A stretch of DNA of 42,476 nucleotides from Ophioceras dolichostomum (lineage: Eukaryota > Ascomycota > Sordariomycetes > Magnaporthales > Ophioceraceae). Made by a program: the position numbers and the translations under genes. The DNA lies in assembly GCA_003049485.1 (NCBI GenBank), contig PYST01000333.1, positions 1-42,476 on the forward strand, written 5' to 3'. The first letter of the stretch is position 1; every line of letters starts with the position of its first letter. Positions 10,396 to 22,478 of the stretch are shown here, one piece after another. Under the pieces are notes generated by a model that was not told the DNA's origin, did not search any database, and was given only the letters and a program-made list of their open reading frames with translations.

Positions 10396-11894
10396 AGGAA
10401 CCAAGTATCTTTTTTTTTTCTTCTTCAGTCCTTCCCCTTCCTTTCCAATCTCCTACCTTCCAGCAGCTCATATCAGAATTCTGGGGTACTGAGTCTGGAA
10501 AAGGAACTCTTGTATGCGCCTCTCTCTCCATTGGTCAAGGTGGAGAGGCAGTGATAGGATAGAGAAAAAGTCCGGTTTTTGTCTGTATCGTTATTTTTCC
10601 TCTTTTTCTTTCCCGCTCTTCGTACATCTTTCCATCCGTCACGTTTGCGATACCCCAATACATTTCACGCTGTTTCTTGTCTCTCGTAGCCTTCTCTTCC
10701 CCCCTCGCCTTGCCTGTTCGTCCTGATCGTCGTTGCGTGGCTCGTTCGTTCGCTGTTATCGTTGCATGTCTCCCTGCTCCCTTGCAATGGTTCAGGGGAT
10801 GCTCAGCACAGCACACCCTCAATGGCCTTTTTTCGTCGCCTTTCATCCCTTGCTCTTGGTCGTGCCCGTTTCGGTCATAGAAGGGCTCCCTCCCCTATGG
10901 ATCGTATCGTTTCGTCGCATCGTTACTCGCGTCACAAGCATAGCAGGTCAGGCATTGCGTTATATTCGTTGCATTGCATGGCATGGCGATGCCGGACCAG
11001 CAGCCAAAGAGCATTATGGACAGGGGGAATCGTTTTGATCTTGACGTGTACCTTTTTCGTACCACCTATGCATTGTATTTTAGCAGAGACTCCTAACGGG
11101 ATGTCGCATCACTCCTTCACTCATTCAATGGGGAGGCAGATGGTCGACAAACGCCCTGGTAGATATCACCATTAGGTACGTAAAAGAGAAGAGTCGAACG
11201 TGATCATCGGGTATCTCATACCCAGTGGTCCGTTGATCTCATCCTCATCCTCATCCTCGTATCCCCCCTCCTGTCTATTTTTGGTGATCATGAGAAAAAT
11301 CGTCCGTTTGCCGCACCTCGCAGGGTGGCTATCATGGTGGTATCTCTCTCCAGGTATGAGTGTCCGCTTCCGCGCTCAAGAGAGGAAAGATATAACGCTG
11401 TTGATGCCGAAAAATAAATGAGCGAAAACTTTTGGTCAAGAAAACTAATGCGCCAATGGCCTGGTACCCCTCGTCTCGTTCCTTGGGTAAGAAAAATGTG
11501 CATGTCGAAGCATGTGCTGCTGCACGTCTCATCGGGTCCTCTCAATGTGCAAAAACTTGCAATATCGAACGAAAGTTTTCTGCCGCGGCAGCCTCCTGAT
11601 AGAAGAAGGGAAATAAATGATCGGCCGTGCTGTTTGCAAAGGAGAAGATTATGAAAAACCGCCAGGAAATTGTACAAAAAATGGCAGGCAGGTGTCACAT
11701 GGCTGACTGGCTGGGACGGAGATAGACGACAAGATGAAGACAGATGGAAAATGGGGACAGCGTCCCCCTTCGGCCTCTCCCGTCGTGGAGAGTTGGTGTT
11801 TCCTGTGCTCCGTTCTCTAGTCAAGGGCCATCTCAGAGCTGGGCTGGTGGCCGGTTTCGCTCTTCTTGACAGGCTTACGGTCCTCATCGTCCGG
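10396..11894. other. Convergent intergenic region, no gene seen
   Basis: It lies between PEX20 (+) and the 3' end of the YTH gene (-). It is rich in T and CT runs (for example a T/CT block at 10409-10450) on the PEX20 side. Open frames here are short, lack motifs and often lack an ATG. Confidence 0.5.
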
Positions 11895-14800
11895 CTACTT
11901 CTCCTCACGCTTCCTGCTCTGGGATCGGTGGCGGGTGTCGTCCTTTGCGTGGGCGAGCACGATCGAGGGCTTGTCGGGCAGATCGGCCCCGGGAGCGCGC
12001 AGGCCCCGAGTTGCCGGAGCCTGGTCCCGGTTCCGGCCCTGGTCCCGGTCGCGGTTCTGGTCGCGGTTCTGGTCGCGGTCCCGGGACCTTCCACGGCTGG
12101 CAGCGACGCCGCCGGCAGCAGTGGATGCCGCTGGGCTGGGGGCCCAGGAGCGCCCGGCGGCGGCGGCCTGCGTAGTGGCCGCCTGGTCCATCAGTCGCCT
12201 CAGCTGCCGGCCGGCGATGGGTTCGATCTCCTGGCCGTCCTTGCCGATGATGACGGATTTGCCGGAGTTCATGTAGTTGCGGAGGTGCCTGACGTGGCGG
12301 AAGTCAACAGCCTTTTTGCAGAGCCACTCAATACGGAACGGGTGCGACGATGGCCAGTTGAGGTTGTCCATCCATTTCGGGCTGTGCAGGTGCAGAGAGG
12401 GAGGTGAGTCAAGAGATGGAACTAGCAAGCTACGGTGGGGAGCATGAAATGCAGGGCTGCCTCCAAGATCCGACTATACCCCAACTGCCTGTGCTGTGTG
12501 AAATGCTGGAGGGGCTGTATCTTCCTTTCCACTTACCGTTTGAGATGCGACAATGGCATGCTTGCCATTCGAGCCTGTTTAGTCTTAGTCAGTGGCAGTC
12601 TCTATGTGTAAGAAGTGCCGTGGTCTTTTCCGTAGTGGATAGATATTAAGGCACAGGGCAAGACCAGACGAGATGTTTGCTTCCATCTGGCGTGACTTGA
12701 TAGGACAGGGAGGAGACCCGACGTACGTATCCTTGGAACGAATGCGAGTTGTTGGCCGAGAAGAAGAGTATCACGTTCTCGTGTTTAGCGTATGCATTTG
12801 CAAAAGCTTCGCCATTCCAGCGCTGGGTGATCCAGATGTTCTGTTGCAGTTCGTGAGCGAACAAACAAGCAGTCAGCAGTCGTAGCCGACATGCTATCAG
12901 GAGGTTCCTTGGGTTGAGGACTGTGATGGTCCAGCTGAACTCGGGGAGTAACTCAATAAATATGTTACCTCGCTCATTGCGGTCAAGATGTTTGCCTCAT
13001 CGTAGGACTTTACGATAAAGTACCGAGTTTCCCCGGTGGCTAAGGGCACGCGTTAGCAATATTGTATTTGATGAGGAGGGGAGAACATGTAGGAAGAGTT
13101 TGAGATGGAGTTATGATTAAATAGATTGGAAGACAGGACACAGGTCGGACGGAGAGAAACCTCATGGATAATAAAAATACACTCTGAATTATGAAAAAAA
13201 GCAATAAGAGGCTTGAGGAGAAATGAATGTATCTATCGAAGTCCGACGCGATGCCCACCCGAAGAGCTCTCAAACTATGGGCGGACTGTAGGACAAACTA
13301 TGGGCAAACTGTAGGAAGGACAGACATAAAGAGAAAAACGGAACACAACTTGCCCAGCCGAGAAGCGGCAGACAAGGGCCCGGGAGAGAGATAGATGAGC
13401 GAGACGTTCAGAACTAACCTCGTCGTCTGCCAGGTCCAGCGTTGTTGCCGGGTCGGTAGGTGGAGTAGTAGGATTCCGCGCCGAAAATGGCATCGAGTTC
13501 CTCCTCATCGTGGCCACGACGCTGTGGGTTCTTGTTAGCAGGCTCGTAATGGCCACCGCCGGCACGGTGAAGCCAACCACGTGGTAGGGGCCGGGGAGGG
13601 AGACTAGGCGCCTGCGGAGTTCGAAGGGGGAGGTCTAGAGGAGGGAGTTCATAGTTTCGGTCTCGGTAGTCGACAGGAGGTTTCGCCGAGTGGCGGCCGA
13701 GACGAGACGGACTAGCGGCGACACCGTGAGGGCTCGCAGAGCGGTCGTTGCGAACACGATGGTTGTTGACGTTGTTGCGGCGTGACTGGGGATAGTTGCC
13801 CTTGCCATAGCGGGCGTCGCCGCCGTCCTCCCTGTTACGGGCACGGTGGGACCTCGTGCGGCCCTCACGTTTGATGGGATCGAGATCATCACCATAGTCC
13901 TCCTTCTTGACAAAGTTGTCCTCCTCCGTGTATCCAATCATCGCAGCGCGACCCCGGGCAAGTCTGTTGCCAAAGTTGAAGCCTGCCTCTCGGTCCTCCT
14001 CCAGCAGCAGGCGGCGGGCCTCCTCGATCTTGTCCATGCGACGCCATCGCTCCAGGCTCTGGGATCGGAACTTGGAATCGTAGTAGCCAGTGTGCATCAG
14101 CCACTGGACGATGTCCTCCTCCTCCCGAAGAGAGCCCACACAGGGGATCTGGATCATCTGTTTGCGGAGGGTTTTGATTTCAGTCTTGATCATCTTGCCC
14201 ACCTCCTTGAGCATGCCTTGTTCCATGCCGTCAGGGCGGCGGACTGGACTGTTGGCCAGCACGTTGATCTTTTTGTCTGCACCCGAGGCATCCTTGGTGG
14301 TATCGCGTCCGGTGCTGAGATGTGGTTGAGGGTCGCGACTGTGATGCGGCATCAGTGGCTTCGGCTCGGTATATCGAGGTAGCGGTCGGCCTGGGACGGT
14401 GGATGGAGTCCCCGCCACCTTGTCACGTTTGGCATCGTTGCCTTGAGTTCCCGGGTTAGGTTTGCTGCCATGGAACTCAGCAGCAAGTGGCTGGGACAGG
14501 GCCCGCGGAGCTGTAGGGACAGTGGCTGCTCCCGCCGGTTTCTGTAGCGATAGACCCTGTTGACCTTGTTGACCATGAGTACCACAGGCAGTGCCGTGAG
14601 CACCGTGAGCGCCCAGAGTGGCCTGCGTGATCTGAGTGGCCTGAGTGGCCGGCGTGGCCTGGGGTTTCAGCTGCTGCTCGGGTACAGAAGGGCCGGGTCC
14701 GTCGTCAGTTGGAGCAATCCCCACGTACTCCTTGTCAATAGCAGCAGTGGCGACGGCGTCGTCGTTGCCAGCCGCCATGGGTTCGGATTGGGAAGCCTGT

Positions 14801-15845
14801 CCGGTAGGTGATCCGATGCCAGCGCCGACGTTAGCGATAAGGGCATCGAGATCCTGATCGGAGATGATCCGATTAGCATTAGCAGTCTGCGAGGATGGAG
14901 TCTGCGCGATCTCGGCCGCTGATCCGCGACCTCTGCCCAGTGACTGCATCACTCGCTCCTTGAGCTGCTGGAGATGCAGCTTCTCGTTCGTCTTTGGCGA
15001 GTTGGGCGGTTGCGGCTGCGGCTGGACTTCGGAAGCCGTAGTGTTCTCGTGAGGCATCACGGTAACCTGATCCACTGGCACAGAAGGCACAGAAAGCATA
15101 GAAGGCATAGGAGGCATAAATGGCATAGAAAGCGCTAACGCGGCCGACGGGGAAAACAGCGATCCGTCGTGGAAGGTGGCTCCCAGGAAGGAAGGCTGGT
15201 TCTGGTTCTGGGCAAACGCAGATTGATTTCCCCACGAAGAGAAAGGCTGTGTCGGGGAATGGCAGCACGGTTAGCACCCACCAACGAACATGTTCATCCG
15301 AAAACAAGTGAATGACGGGCCCGTCGCGTCGCGTTCCAAAGAGAAAAAAACCACCGCGTCCGGTTTTGTTTGCTTGACCTGAGATTGGGGGTGGGATGAG
15401 CCGGGCAAACGGACGAGATTGTGACGGAGTGGACAGAATGAAGAGAAAGAAAACACGTTGCCTGGAGCAACTGCACACGTCGAGAAGGAGGGAGGGGAAG
15501 GTAGTCAAAATATATTGAACATGCCTGGCTCACTTGGTTCTGCAGTTGATCGCCGAATCGATGGTGAAGTTGGTCGTGTGGTTGATTGTTCGGTTGATTG
15601 TTCGGTTGACCTCCTTGCCGCTGCTGTCCGGACTGCTGCTGCGGTTGCCAGAATCCAAAATAGCCTGTCGCTTGGTCTGGCTGGAAGCTTGCGAAAGGGT
15701 TCAGTTGATTCAGCTGATTCTGCTGCTGCTCTTGCTGGCCGTGATCCCGACTCTGCTGAGGGTGCTGGTTTCCGAACGAGTTGGTCGAAAAATCACCCTC
15801 AGTCGTCAGATTTCCGAAGCTGGAATGATCGTGAGAAGGCCACAT
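11895..15845 (-). CDS. YTH-domain RNA-binding protein (YTHDC1-like m6A reader)
   Basis: Exons are 15845-15534, 15246-13419, 13039-12969, 12840-12727, 12574-12537 and 12381-11895, giving 949 residues. Residues 1-710 are mostly disordered: Gln/Asn-rich at first, then Pro/Gln/Thr-rich, then a helical basic region (KTEIKTLRKQM, EEARRLLLEE) and an Arg-rich stretch. The YTH domain begins near residue 715 (GETRYFIVKS) and continues NIWITQRWNGEAFANAY, ENVILFFSANNSHSFQGYAR, HPFRIEWLCKKAV and IIGKDGQEIEP. W740 and W797 match the two tryptophans of the m6A-binding cage of YTHDC1-type domains. The tail carries RD/QNRD repeats, then a basic end. The start is the first ATG downstream of 545 AUG-free bases, with an in-frame stop upstream. 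Introns are 287, 379, 128, 152 and 155 bp. The family reads N6-methyladenosine in mRNA; the role in this organism is unknown. Confidence 0.9.
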
Positions 15846-16791
15846 GTCCGCGAGCTGGTTGCTGGGGGATTCAGCACGCTCGGATGGATCTGTAACTGGC
15901 CGATGCTCTTCTGCTGCTGCTGCCTGACCCCCGCGTCCTGGCTATGTGACTGAGATTCAATGCTCAGAGCCAGGCGTTTTGGGACAGGTTCTTTCTTGAT
16001 GGTGACAAGAGTCTGGATAAGGAGATGATCTGACAAACAACCACACACCAGGGGAGAACTGGAGGGAAGGTGGAAGAGGATTGCGAGAACCAACGGGAAT
16101 GAGAACCCGACAGGATTTTGATTGTGTCGGGCGCGGAGGGGTTATGTTTACTCCCGTCCTCAACTTGCTTTTGTTTATGATATTTGACGTTGACGCGGCG
16201 GTGAATGCAGCAGTGAATACTGCACTGGGCCTTTGACGTGACTGGTCACGGGCTAGCAAGGAGGGCTGGGACAGAAGTGAACAAAGAAACTAGGAGTGAA
16301 CAGCACACCAAACCCTGGCCAACACCCCAATCTGACCTGACTGGTATAATCGGGCAGCTTTATTGACTAGCGGCAGGCTGTAGACTCGTCTCATGGGTTT
16401 TGAAGTGACAGTGAAGGTGGCCGCCTTGACTGTCGTCCAATATCAAGGCCGTTGGCTCCGTTCGCTCACGCGTCGCGTCGAACACCCCGCCGAGCAACGC
16501 ATCCTGTGTCAAGACAACGGATTAGCAAACGGGCAATAAACAACGCAGTGAATTTGAAGATGTGCGCAATACATTTTCAACATATGCCTACCTGTCCAAA
16601 CATCTCAGCGACCCAGGGACCCGGGACTGACTGACCATGCGGGACGGGCACCCCGCTTCCGGGGAGGATCACCCACTCACAACCCTAACCCAACCGCACT
16701 GCTCAGCTCAACATAGATACCTATTCATCGTCACGGGTCAAATGGAGCAGAAAACAAAAAACAGAATGTGCACTCTTCTATCTACTGCTCC
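15846..16791. other. Upstream region of the YTH gene, downstream of GPI18
   Basis: The minus strand has no ATG from 16390 to 15846, consistent with a long YTH-gene leader. The remainder should contain the GPI18 3' UTR. No gene is supported on either strand. Confidence 0.45.
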
Positions 16792-18691
16792 CTACGCTGG
16801 TGGGAGGAAAGAGGAGAACAAAACCGCCTGGACGGACGCGTATATGACCATGAATACAACAATGCGTCTCCCCATCACAGCATCCTTCTCAGAAGTCAGC
16901 AGCCCAGCTAGCCACCAGTACCACACCGGATAGGCGGAGGACAGGCGCGTGATGATCTGAACATGGGAATTGACCAGGACCATGGTCGCGAGGAGCATCT
17001 GCGACGCCGCCAGCGACCTGACTAGTCCGACGCAGCCGTCTTGCGGCGTATCATCAGCCGCCGCCGAGGCCTTCGGCTTCGGCACGGTTGAGGAGCGGTC
17101 CAGAGTGGACGAGATGATGTCCCAGCCGGACTTGAGAAGGATATACATCATCGGGGCGGCAAGCAGGAAAAGCGGAAGGTTGCTGACGGTCCAGTAGCGG
17201 AGCAAGCCGTTATCCCTAAACCACGTTGGTCAGCCGCGCGACACACAAGAGCAGGATTTAACGAGAAGAGCCGCGAAGGATCGGTCGGGTAGCCATTACC
17301 AAAAACCCCACCCACCCACTCACTCCCCAGCAGCTCGGGGGCGGGACCGATCTTACCAATAGTGAACCTGCACGAATGTATAGATGCTGGGGATGAGCCT
17401 ATCGCACCAGGGTCTGCGCGACGAGAGACCCGAAGATTCCGAGCAGTACCTCACGTAAGCCAAGTATTGAGGGACGACGGAGCCTCCGGTAACAGAGAGA
17501 CCGCCGACGCCGAGCACAACGAGCCGCCGGACGCGAGATCCAAGAGGCCTAGTAGTAGTAGTACCAATCCCAGCAGCGATCGTCATAGCGAGGATCCCCC
17601 ACAGCTCCTGAAGGAACTCGTACAGGAACGACACCCCATTGACAATCCCGTTGCTTCGGAAGGCGGTCGCGACGCCGAAGGTGACCCCGGCAGCCAAGGT
17701 GAGGGCGTCCCTTTTCACAGCCGCCGCTGCTGCGGCGGGCAGGGTTGCCGTTGCCGTGCCGCACAAGGATGATGATGACGATGTGTGGCCGTTGTTGTTG
17801 TTGCTCTTCGCGAGCAGCAGGTGGCCGGCGAAGGTGAGCAGCGCAAAGGGGCTCTCGGCGTAGGGCGCTGACAGGAACAGGCCCGCGGGCGAGAAGACGT
17901 GCAGGCAGGCCGCCACCAGGGCCACGGTCTGGCCGCGCCAGACCAGCCTGCCGAGCCAGTACAGCGCCAGCACCGAGAGGAGGTGTGACACATGGGAGAA
18001 GGCGACGCCCACCAGCGCCGCGGAGACGCTGCTGGTGCGAGCTAGACCCAGGGTTTCCAACACTGCGGAAAAAGAGTGTCCCGCGCGGGCCGCGGAATTC
18101 GGTAAGACTTGTCAGCGGTGCGTCCCGTCATGGCAGCAGAGAGAAATCAAAGGAAATCAAAGGAAAAGTAATCCAGGAAGATATGAGATGGGTATCGTGA
18201 CTAGGTAGTTACTATGCCGGGGAGTCCGGGAGGCGAGCTCAAAGTAAGTGAGAAAAATCGAGTCATTCATCCTCCCCTCCCCTGTTCTTCTTACCTTTTA
18301 ACACGGACGAAATCACAATTGGAACGCCTCTCCCGAACGCCCATTCCTGCTCAAACAGATAACCTCGGCGGGCAGACTGTAGGAAATACACCGCGTCCCA
18401 GCTGGAGAGCCTAGCTAGGAACGCGGCCATGGGCGGCATCCCGAGCCCGCCGACGACGTCACCGACACAGGTTCCATCCTCGTCGTCGGCAACGATGACG
18501 CTGGCGGAAGTGTCGTACGCTGGACCGACGAGGCTCCCCGCCGCTATCAGAAGTAGGAAGGTCTTCCAGAGAAGGAACACGCGGATCAACGTGGATACAT
18601 GATGTGCTGCTGTTGTTTTTGGTGTTTTTGGTATTGGCACTTCAACAACATGACTGGACTTGGAAGTGCCGCCGCTGGTTGGGCGCGGCAT
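16792..18691 (-). CDS. gpi18: GPI mannosyltransferase 2 (Gpi18 / PIG-V)
   Basis: Exons are 18691-18295, 18062-17357 and 17215-16792, giving 508 residues. The protein is very hydrophobic with many predicted membrane spans, as expected for an ER GT-C glycosyltransferase that adds the second mannose to the GPI core from dolichol-phosphate mannose. The first luminal loop has SSWDAVYFLQSARRGY (W98, D99), matching the conserved WD segment of PIG-V, followed by EQEWAF. Later blocks include SPAGLFLSAPYAESPFALL and the join VHYW|DNGLLRYWTVSNLPLFLLA, both characteristic. An insertion rich in Asn/Ser (near 17770-17830) is low complexity. Introns are 232 and 141 bp. The start is the ATG directly after an in-frame GTG. 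Confidence 0.93.
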
Positions 18692-19357
18692 CACCGGAAT
18701 GGGGGAAAGACGGGGGAGCTGAGCAGAAGAAGACGGTAGGTCGTCATCTGCACAACCACTGGCGGTGCTGAGGCTTTCTCACTCAGCGATGTGTCTGTGT
18801 GTTGGCGGAAAAACGCTGCAACAGAACCTGGACGTCTTTTACAGAAGCGATTCAATTGGATGTTTGTGAAATGCACGTCGTCTGGTGGAATGATGAGGCT
18901 GGTTGGCTGGGCCCGCAAAAGGCGGCTCCTTTCTTACCCCTATCTTTCTGCATCTTGGCAGACGATGCTGTGCTGTGTTCAAACCCTGAGTGCCTGCTGA
19001 TTTTCAAAAGCACCAGAGAGCATGGAGGGTGATAGCCAGCCCCCTGGGTTCTTGTATGGATGGCTCAGAGTTCCTTCCACTTCGAAAATTGAAGCAGAAA
19101 GAGGCAATAACCTGCTTGTTCGTAGCCTTTACGCCGACTTGAATCGGATATTGCAGTTTTAAAATAAGCAGTCAGTATGGCCGAACACTTTGAACATCGC
19201 TGCGTTCTGAGGCGTTTCCTGTTTCAGCGCCTCCAACAAGCATTCAGCAGCAGGCGTTTACCATGGAGGTGTAGTATCCAGCCGCCACAGCCGCACGTTT
19301 CCCGCACTTTCACGGCACAGAAACGGCTTCATCGCACATTCTCCGGTTCCGCACACA

Positions 19358-19398
<41 letters not shown>

Positions 19399-21280
19399 TT
19401 GACGCTCCGTTCCGTCCGGCTGAAGGAATCGGAGTAGACCTCCAGTGCTGTGCCTTGGGGGCCTTGTTTTCCTGGTTTTCAGTGCCCCGGGGAGGTGAAT
19501 GTTGGTCACAGAACCGGCCAGCTTTAGTTTCATCATCGAATCCTCCCTCTCTCTCCCTCTTCGATCGGTCGGACTGGATGCTGCTGACCCGCGCGTGTCG
19601 TGTCGGTCTCGTGGGCCTCAGGCTGGGGACCGGGTCCAGGCGAAAGACGCCTTTTTAGCACAAAGGACGATGGATGACAGGGCCCAGATGGTCGGCTGGC
19701 CAGGATTCGCTAAAGCTACTACGTAGATCGGTAGGTAGGCATGCTGGCATGTGCTACGTAGACACGTTTATTGAACTAAACCCGGATACTTTGACGGCTC
19801 AAATGCATCCCTCCTTAGAGCCAACGTTATTATGGGGAAACGGTTGGTTTGGTTTAGTCCTGGTTTTTGGGTTGGGTGTCCGACTCGAATCAGGTGGTGT
19901 GCGAGATTAGTATTTCGCATGGGGCCAATAGGTCGAGAATGGCTGCTCGCTGATTACCACTTTCAGGTGCCAGCGGACGAATCGCTCAGAATTCCCTGAG
20001 CTCATATCACCTCATTCCCCAGAAGTTGATGGCGCCTGACAATTCTGGCAATGTGTGGTCCCGGGATGTTCCAAGGCATGGAACCGCACTTGGGCCTTTC
20101 CGACCCTATTCCCCTATTCAGGCTCGAGAGGGCAACGGTGGGAAATAAGTGGTCGTGTCAGCAAGCACTATTGTGCAGATTGAAATCCCCTCATCAGCAG
20201 GGCTAAATCCAGCAGGGTTGGCATCGATCCCCAGGACTTGGCAGGCACGGTGAGAAACTGGACAGCGGGACGGCCACCACAAGTCCTTTGCTGGTTGCTG
20301 GTTGCTTGCTGTCTGATGACCTCACTTGCCTGCTGTACTTAAACAGTTGTACACCTTAGCTTACCTTAGTTGAGGTGGCCAACGAGACTTGACCTGCTGC
20401 CCGGCCGCCTTGGCCCCCCGGCTCGAATCTCGATGCTCGAAACAGATCCCGAGGCTTGTTGGCTGTCGGTGAATGATGAAGAAGTCTGAGGAATTTTTTG
20501 AATGTGGACAGGACACCGCCAAAACTTCGGATGGGGACAGATGGGTTGAGGGTTACCTGGCGGCCGCTCAGCCCGCGCACACATACATACATCCGCTCCG
20601 CCCGCCCGACTCTCTCACGCGGGGATGACGTGCAAATAAAGGACGTGCAAAAATACGTTGTACGTCAAGCTCTTGAACAGACTGGCAGCCTCTCATCATC
20701 ACTGTCGTCGCCACCTGTTTGAAGGGTTTGAAGTTGCTTATTAGTGCGTTGCCAAACTGGGAATTCGAGTTCCCCGCCCTTCCGGGCCACTGAAGCAGGG
20801 CGACAGGAGGGGAGGAAAGACGGACGATAAATCCTTCCGTGTGCCGTGCTCAAATGCTCAAATTCCAGCCAAACCTCCCGACATCCAAAAAATCTTACAT
20901 TAACCCCATCGAGCGTCCATCCAGTTCGCTCGAGCGACAAATCCGAACGCAGCCCTGCACGATGGGCGCTGACCAACAGTTGGAATTGGAAGTCGCTCTC
21001 ATTACGAATTGCATAGGATAGGACGGGTAGGGTCACAATTCCAATAATCCCCCCCCATTCCTACCAGACACTGTCTGTTCCCAACTCCCAATGCGTTCTC
21101 TCTACCACAGACCACGATCTATCACAGGCGATGATGATGTACCAGGGAGCTGAGAGGCCAACACAGCCCGGCCCTGGGATGTGTTGGGCGCCGCCGGTTG
21201 GTTGGATGTCCAGGGGTGGTGAGCACTGTGATCTGAGGGTGGTGGGAAGTGCTGTTGGGGGCAAATGTTCCAATTCCATG
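18692..21280. other. Long intergenic region, no gene seen
   Basis: About 2.6 kb of the 3.8-kb gap between the divergent GPI18 and the 854-residue protein gene. Open frames are short, overlapping and without recognisable motifs. It contains an AC microsatellite (listed) and several short G- or C-rich patches. A small non-coding RNA gene cannot be excluded by eye. Confidence 0.45.
19361..19396. repeat. (AC)18 microsatellite
   Basis: Eighteen uninterrupted AC units, preceded by an imperfect CACACACT segment from 19352. It lies in intergenic DNA between the divergent GPI18 and hypothetical protein genes. Confidence 0.97.
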
Positions 21281-22192
21281 AACCTCCCCGTCCTCTGGCT
21301 CTGCCGCTAGTCCACCGCCCACCAGCCCGCAGAAGCCACCCCTGTGCAACCCCATCGCGAACCCCTGCCGGGTTAGTTCTGGTTCAAGACCGGGGTGGTG
21401 CATATTTGTCCCTCCTGTGGCTCCTGCAGTGCCTGTGGTGCCTGTGGTGGTGGTGTGGACTCACTGGGCTGGACGCACTAGAGGTGTGTGTGTGACTTGT
21501 GTGGTCGAGAGAGCTAACATAGTTCGCCGTCAGCCCAGCGCATCATTCGCACCATCAGCTCACTCCGAGCCCGCCGCCGGTTGAAAATCCCAATTTCACC
21601 GCTCTCGTTCTCGCTCCTTGGCTCTTCCCCCCCCACATCGTACTATAGAACTCCCTCTTTCTTTTTGCTGGAGTCGAGCGTGTCTTCTTGACCTTGGTCT
21701 TTCCTGTGTGCCCCTCCCTCACTTACACAGACGTATTCGCTTTTTGAAAGGAGGAAGAAGAGAAGACCTCGTGGGACGACCTCCTCGACCGCCTACGGAA
21801 TTCTAGAGGTGGGAACCACCGTGGACTCGGCGGACCCGGCCCTCAGACAGCAACACCACAGTAGTGGCCTCCTGCAGGGCCGGATATCGTTACTCCCCCC
21901 GACCTACCCCGAGGCCAGACCGCCTCTCCTCGTCCCAATTATCGAATATAATACATAGGAGCTCGCCTAGAGTCCACGGGCGCATCTTGGCCGACGGTCC
22001 GAAGGCTTGCTTGCCTGCCCAACTGTTCCGCCGTAGCCCCATAATAATAGCTGTCGATTCCTAGTTGTCTGTCTTGCTACCCCTTCGTCACCGCCCGAGA
22101 CTCATACGATACGATCCGCTCGCCAGCGAACACCTACCACACTACCTTTTTTGTTCTCGTCGATATACATATACGTACATTTTGTTTTATAT

Positions 22193-22210
22193 ATGGGATC
22201 GGGTGCCTGA
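22193..22210 (+). CDS. Upstream ORF, 5 codons (MGSGA)
   Basis: First ATG after 912 AUG-free bases; it closes with TGA after five residues, 268 nt before the main start. It is likely a regulatory uORF if the leader is transcribed from upstream of it. Confidence 0.4.
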   Translation: MGSGA

Positions 22211-22420
22211 GTGCCTGGAATTTTGGGCCTAAGGCTGGTAGGAGGAAGAAGCAGGCGAGAGACAGAGAGAGACAGGAATAAGAGAAAGGAAGAGACAAGA
22301 ACAGAAACGGATCACGACCGGACTGGACAGTTCATACGCTGCAGACAGAGACTGTTCGCTCTGGGTTACCCATCGACACTCCCACTACGCCTTCTCCACG
22401 CCGTCACCAGTCGAGCAGCG

Positions 22421-22465
22421 ATGACAGGCGGAGTTCATATCCAGCCCGCTGCTAGAAACCCCTGA
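22421..22465 (+). CDS. Upstream ORF, 14 codons, ending 13 nt before the main ATG
   Basis: The ATG at 22421 has G at -3, a moderate context, and the frame ends with TGA at 22463-22465. The main ATG at 22479 has A at -3. With only 13 nt between stop and start, reinitiation would be inefficient, so this uORF could dampen expression of the main protein. Confidence 0.45.
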   Translation: MTGGVHIQPAARNP

Positions 22466-22478
22466 AGGATCATCCACA

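Larger units (their letters stand above)
21281..22478 (+). promoter_or_regulatory. Long AUG-poor leader of the 854-residue protein gene
   Basis: The plus strand has no ATG from 21281 to 22192 (912 nt). The only two ATGs before the main start open the short upstream frames listed below. The stretch from 21600 is CT-rich and then purine-rich near 22240-22310. This points to a long 5' leader, though its 5' end and any leader intron cannot be fixed from sequence alone. Confidence 0.5.

Noticed and set aside
19352..19396. AC repeat as a CRISPR-like or functional array
   Set aside because: It is a plain dinucleotide microsatellite without spacers.
22211..22465. 84-codon upstream frame before the 854-residue gene
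   Set aside because: It begins with GTG; only the last 14 codons follow an ATG and are listed as a uORF.
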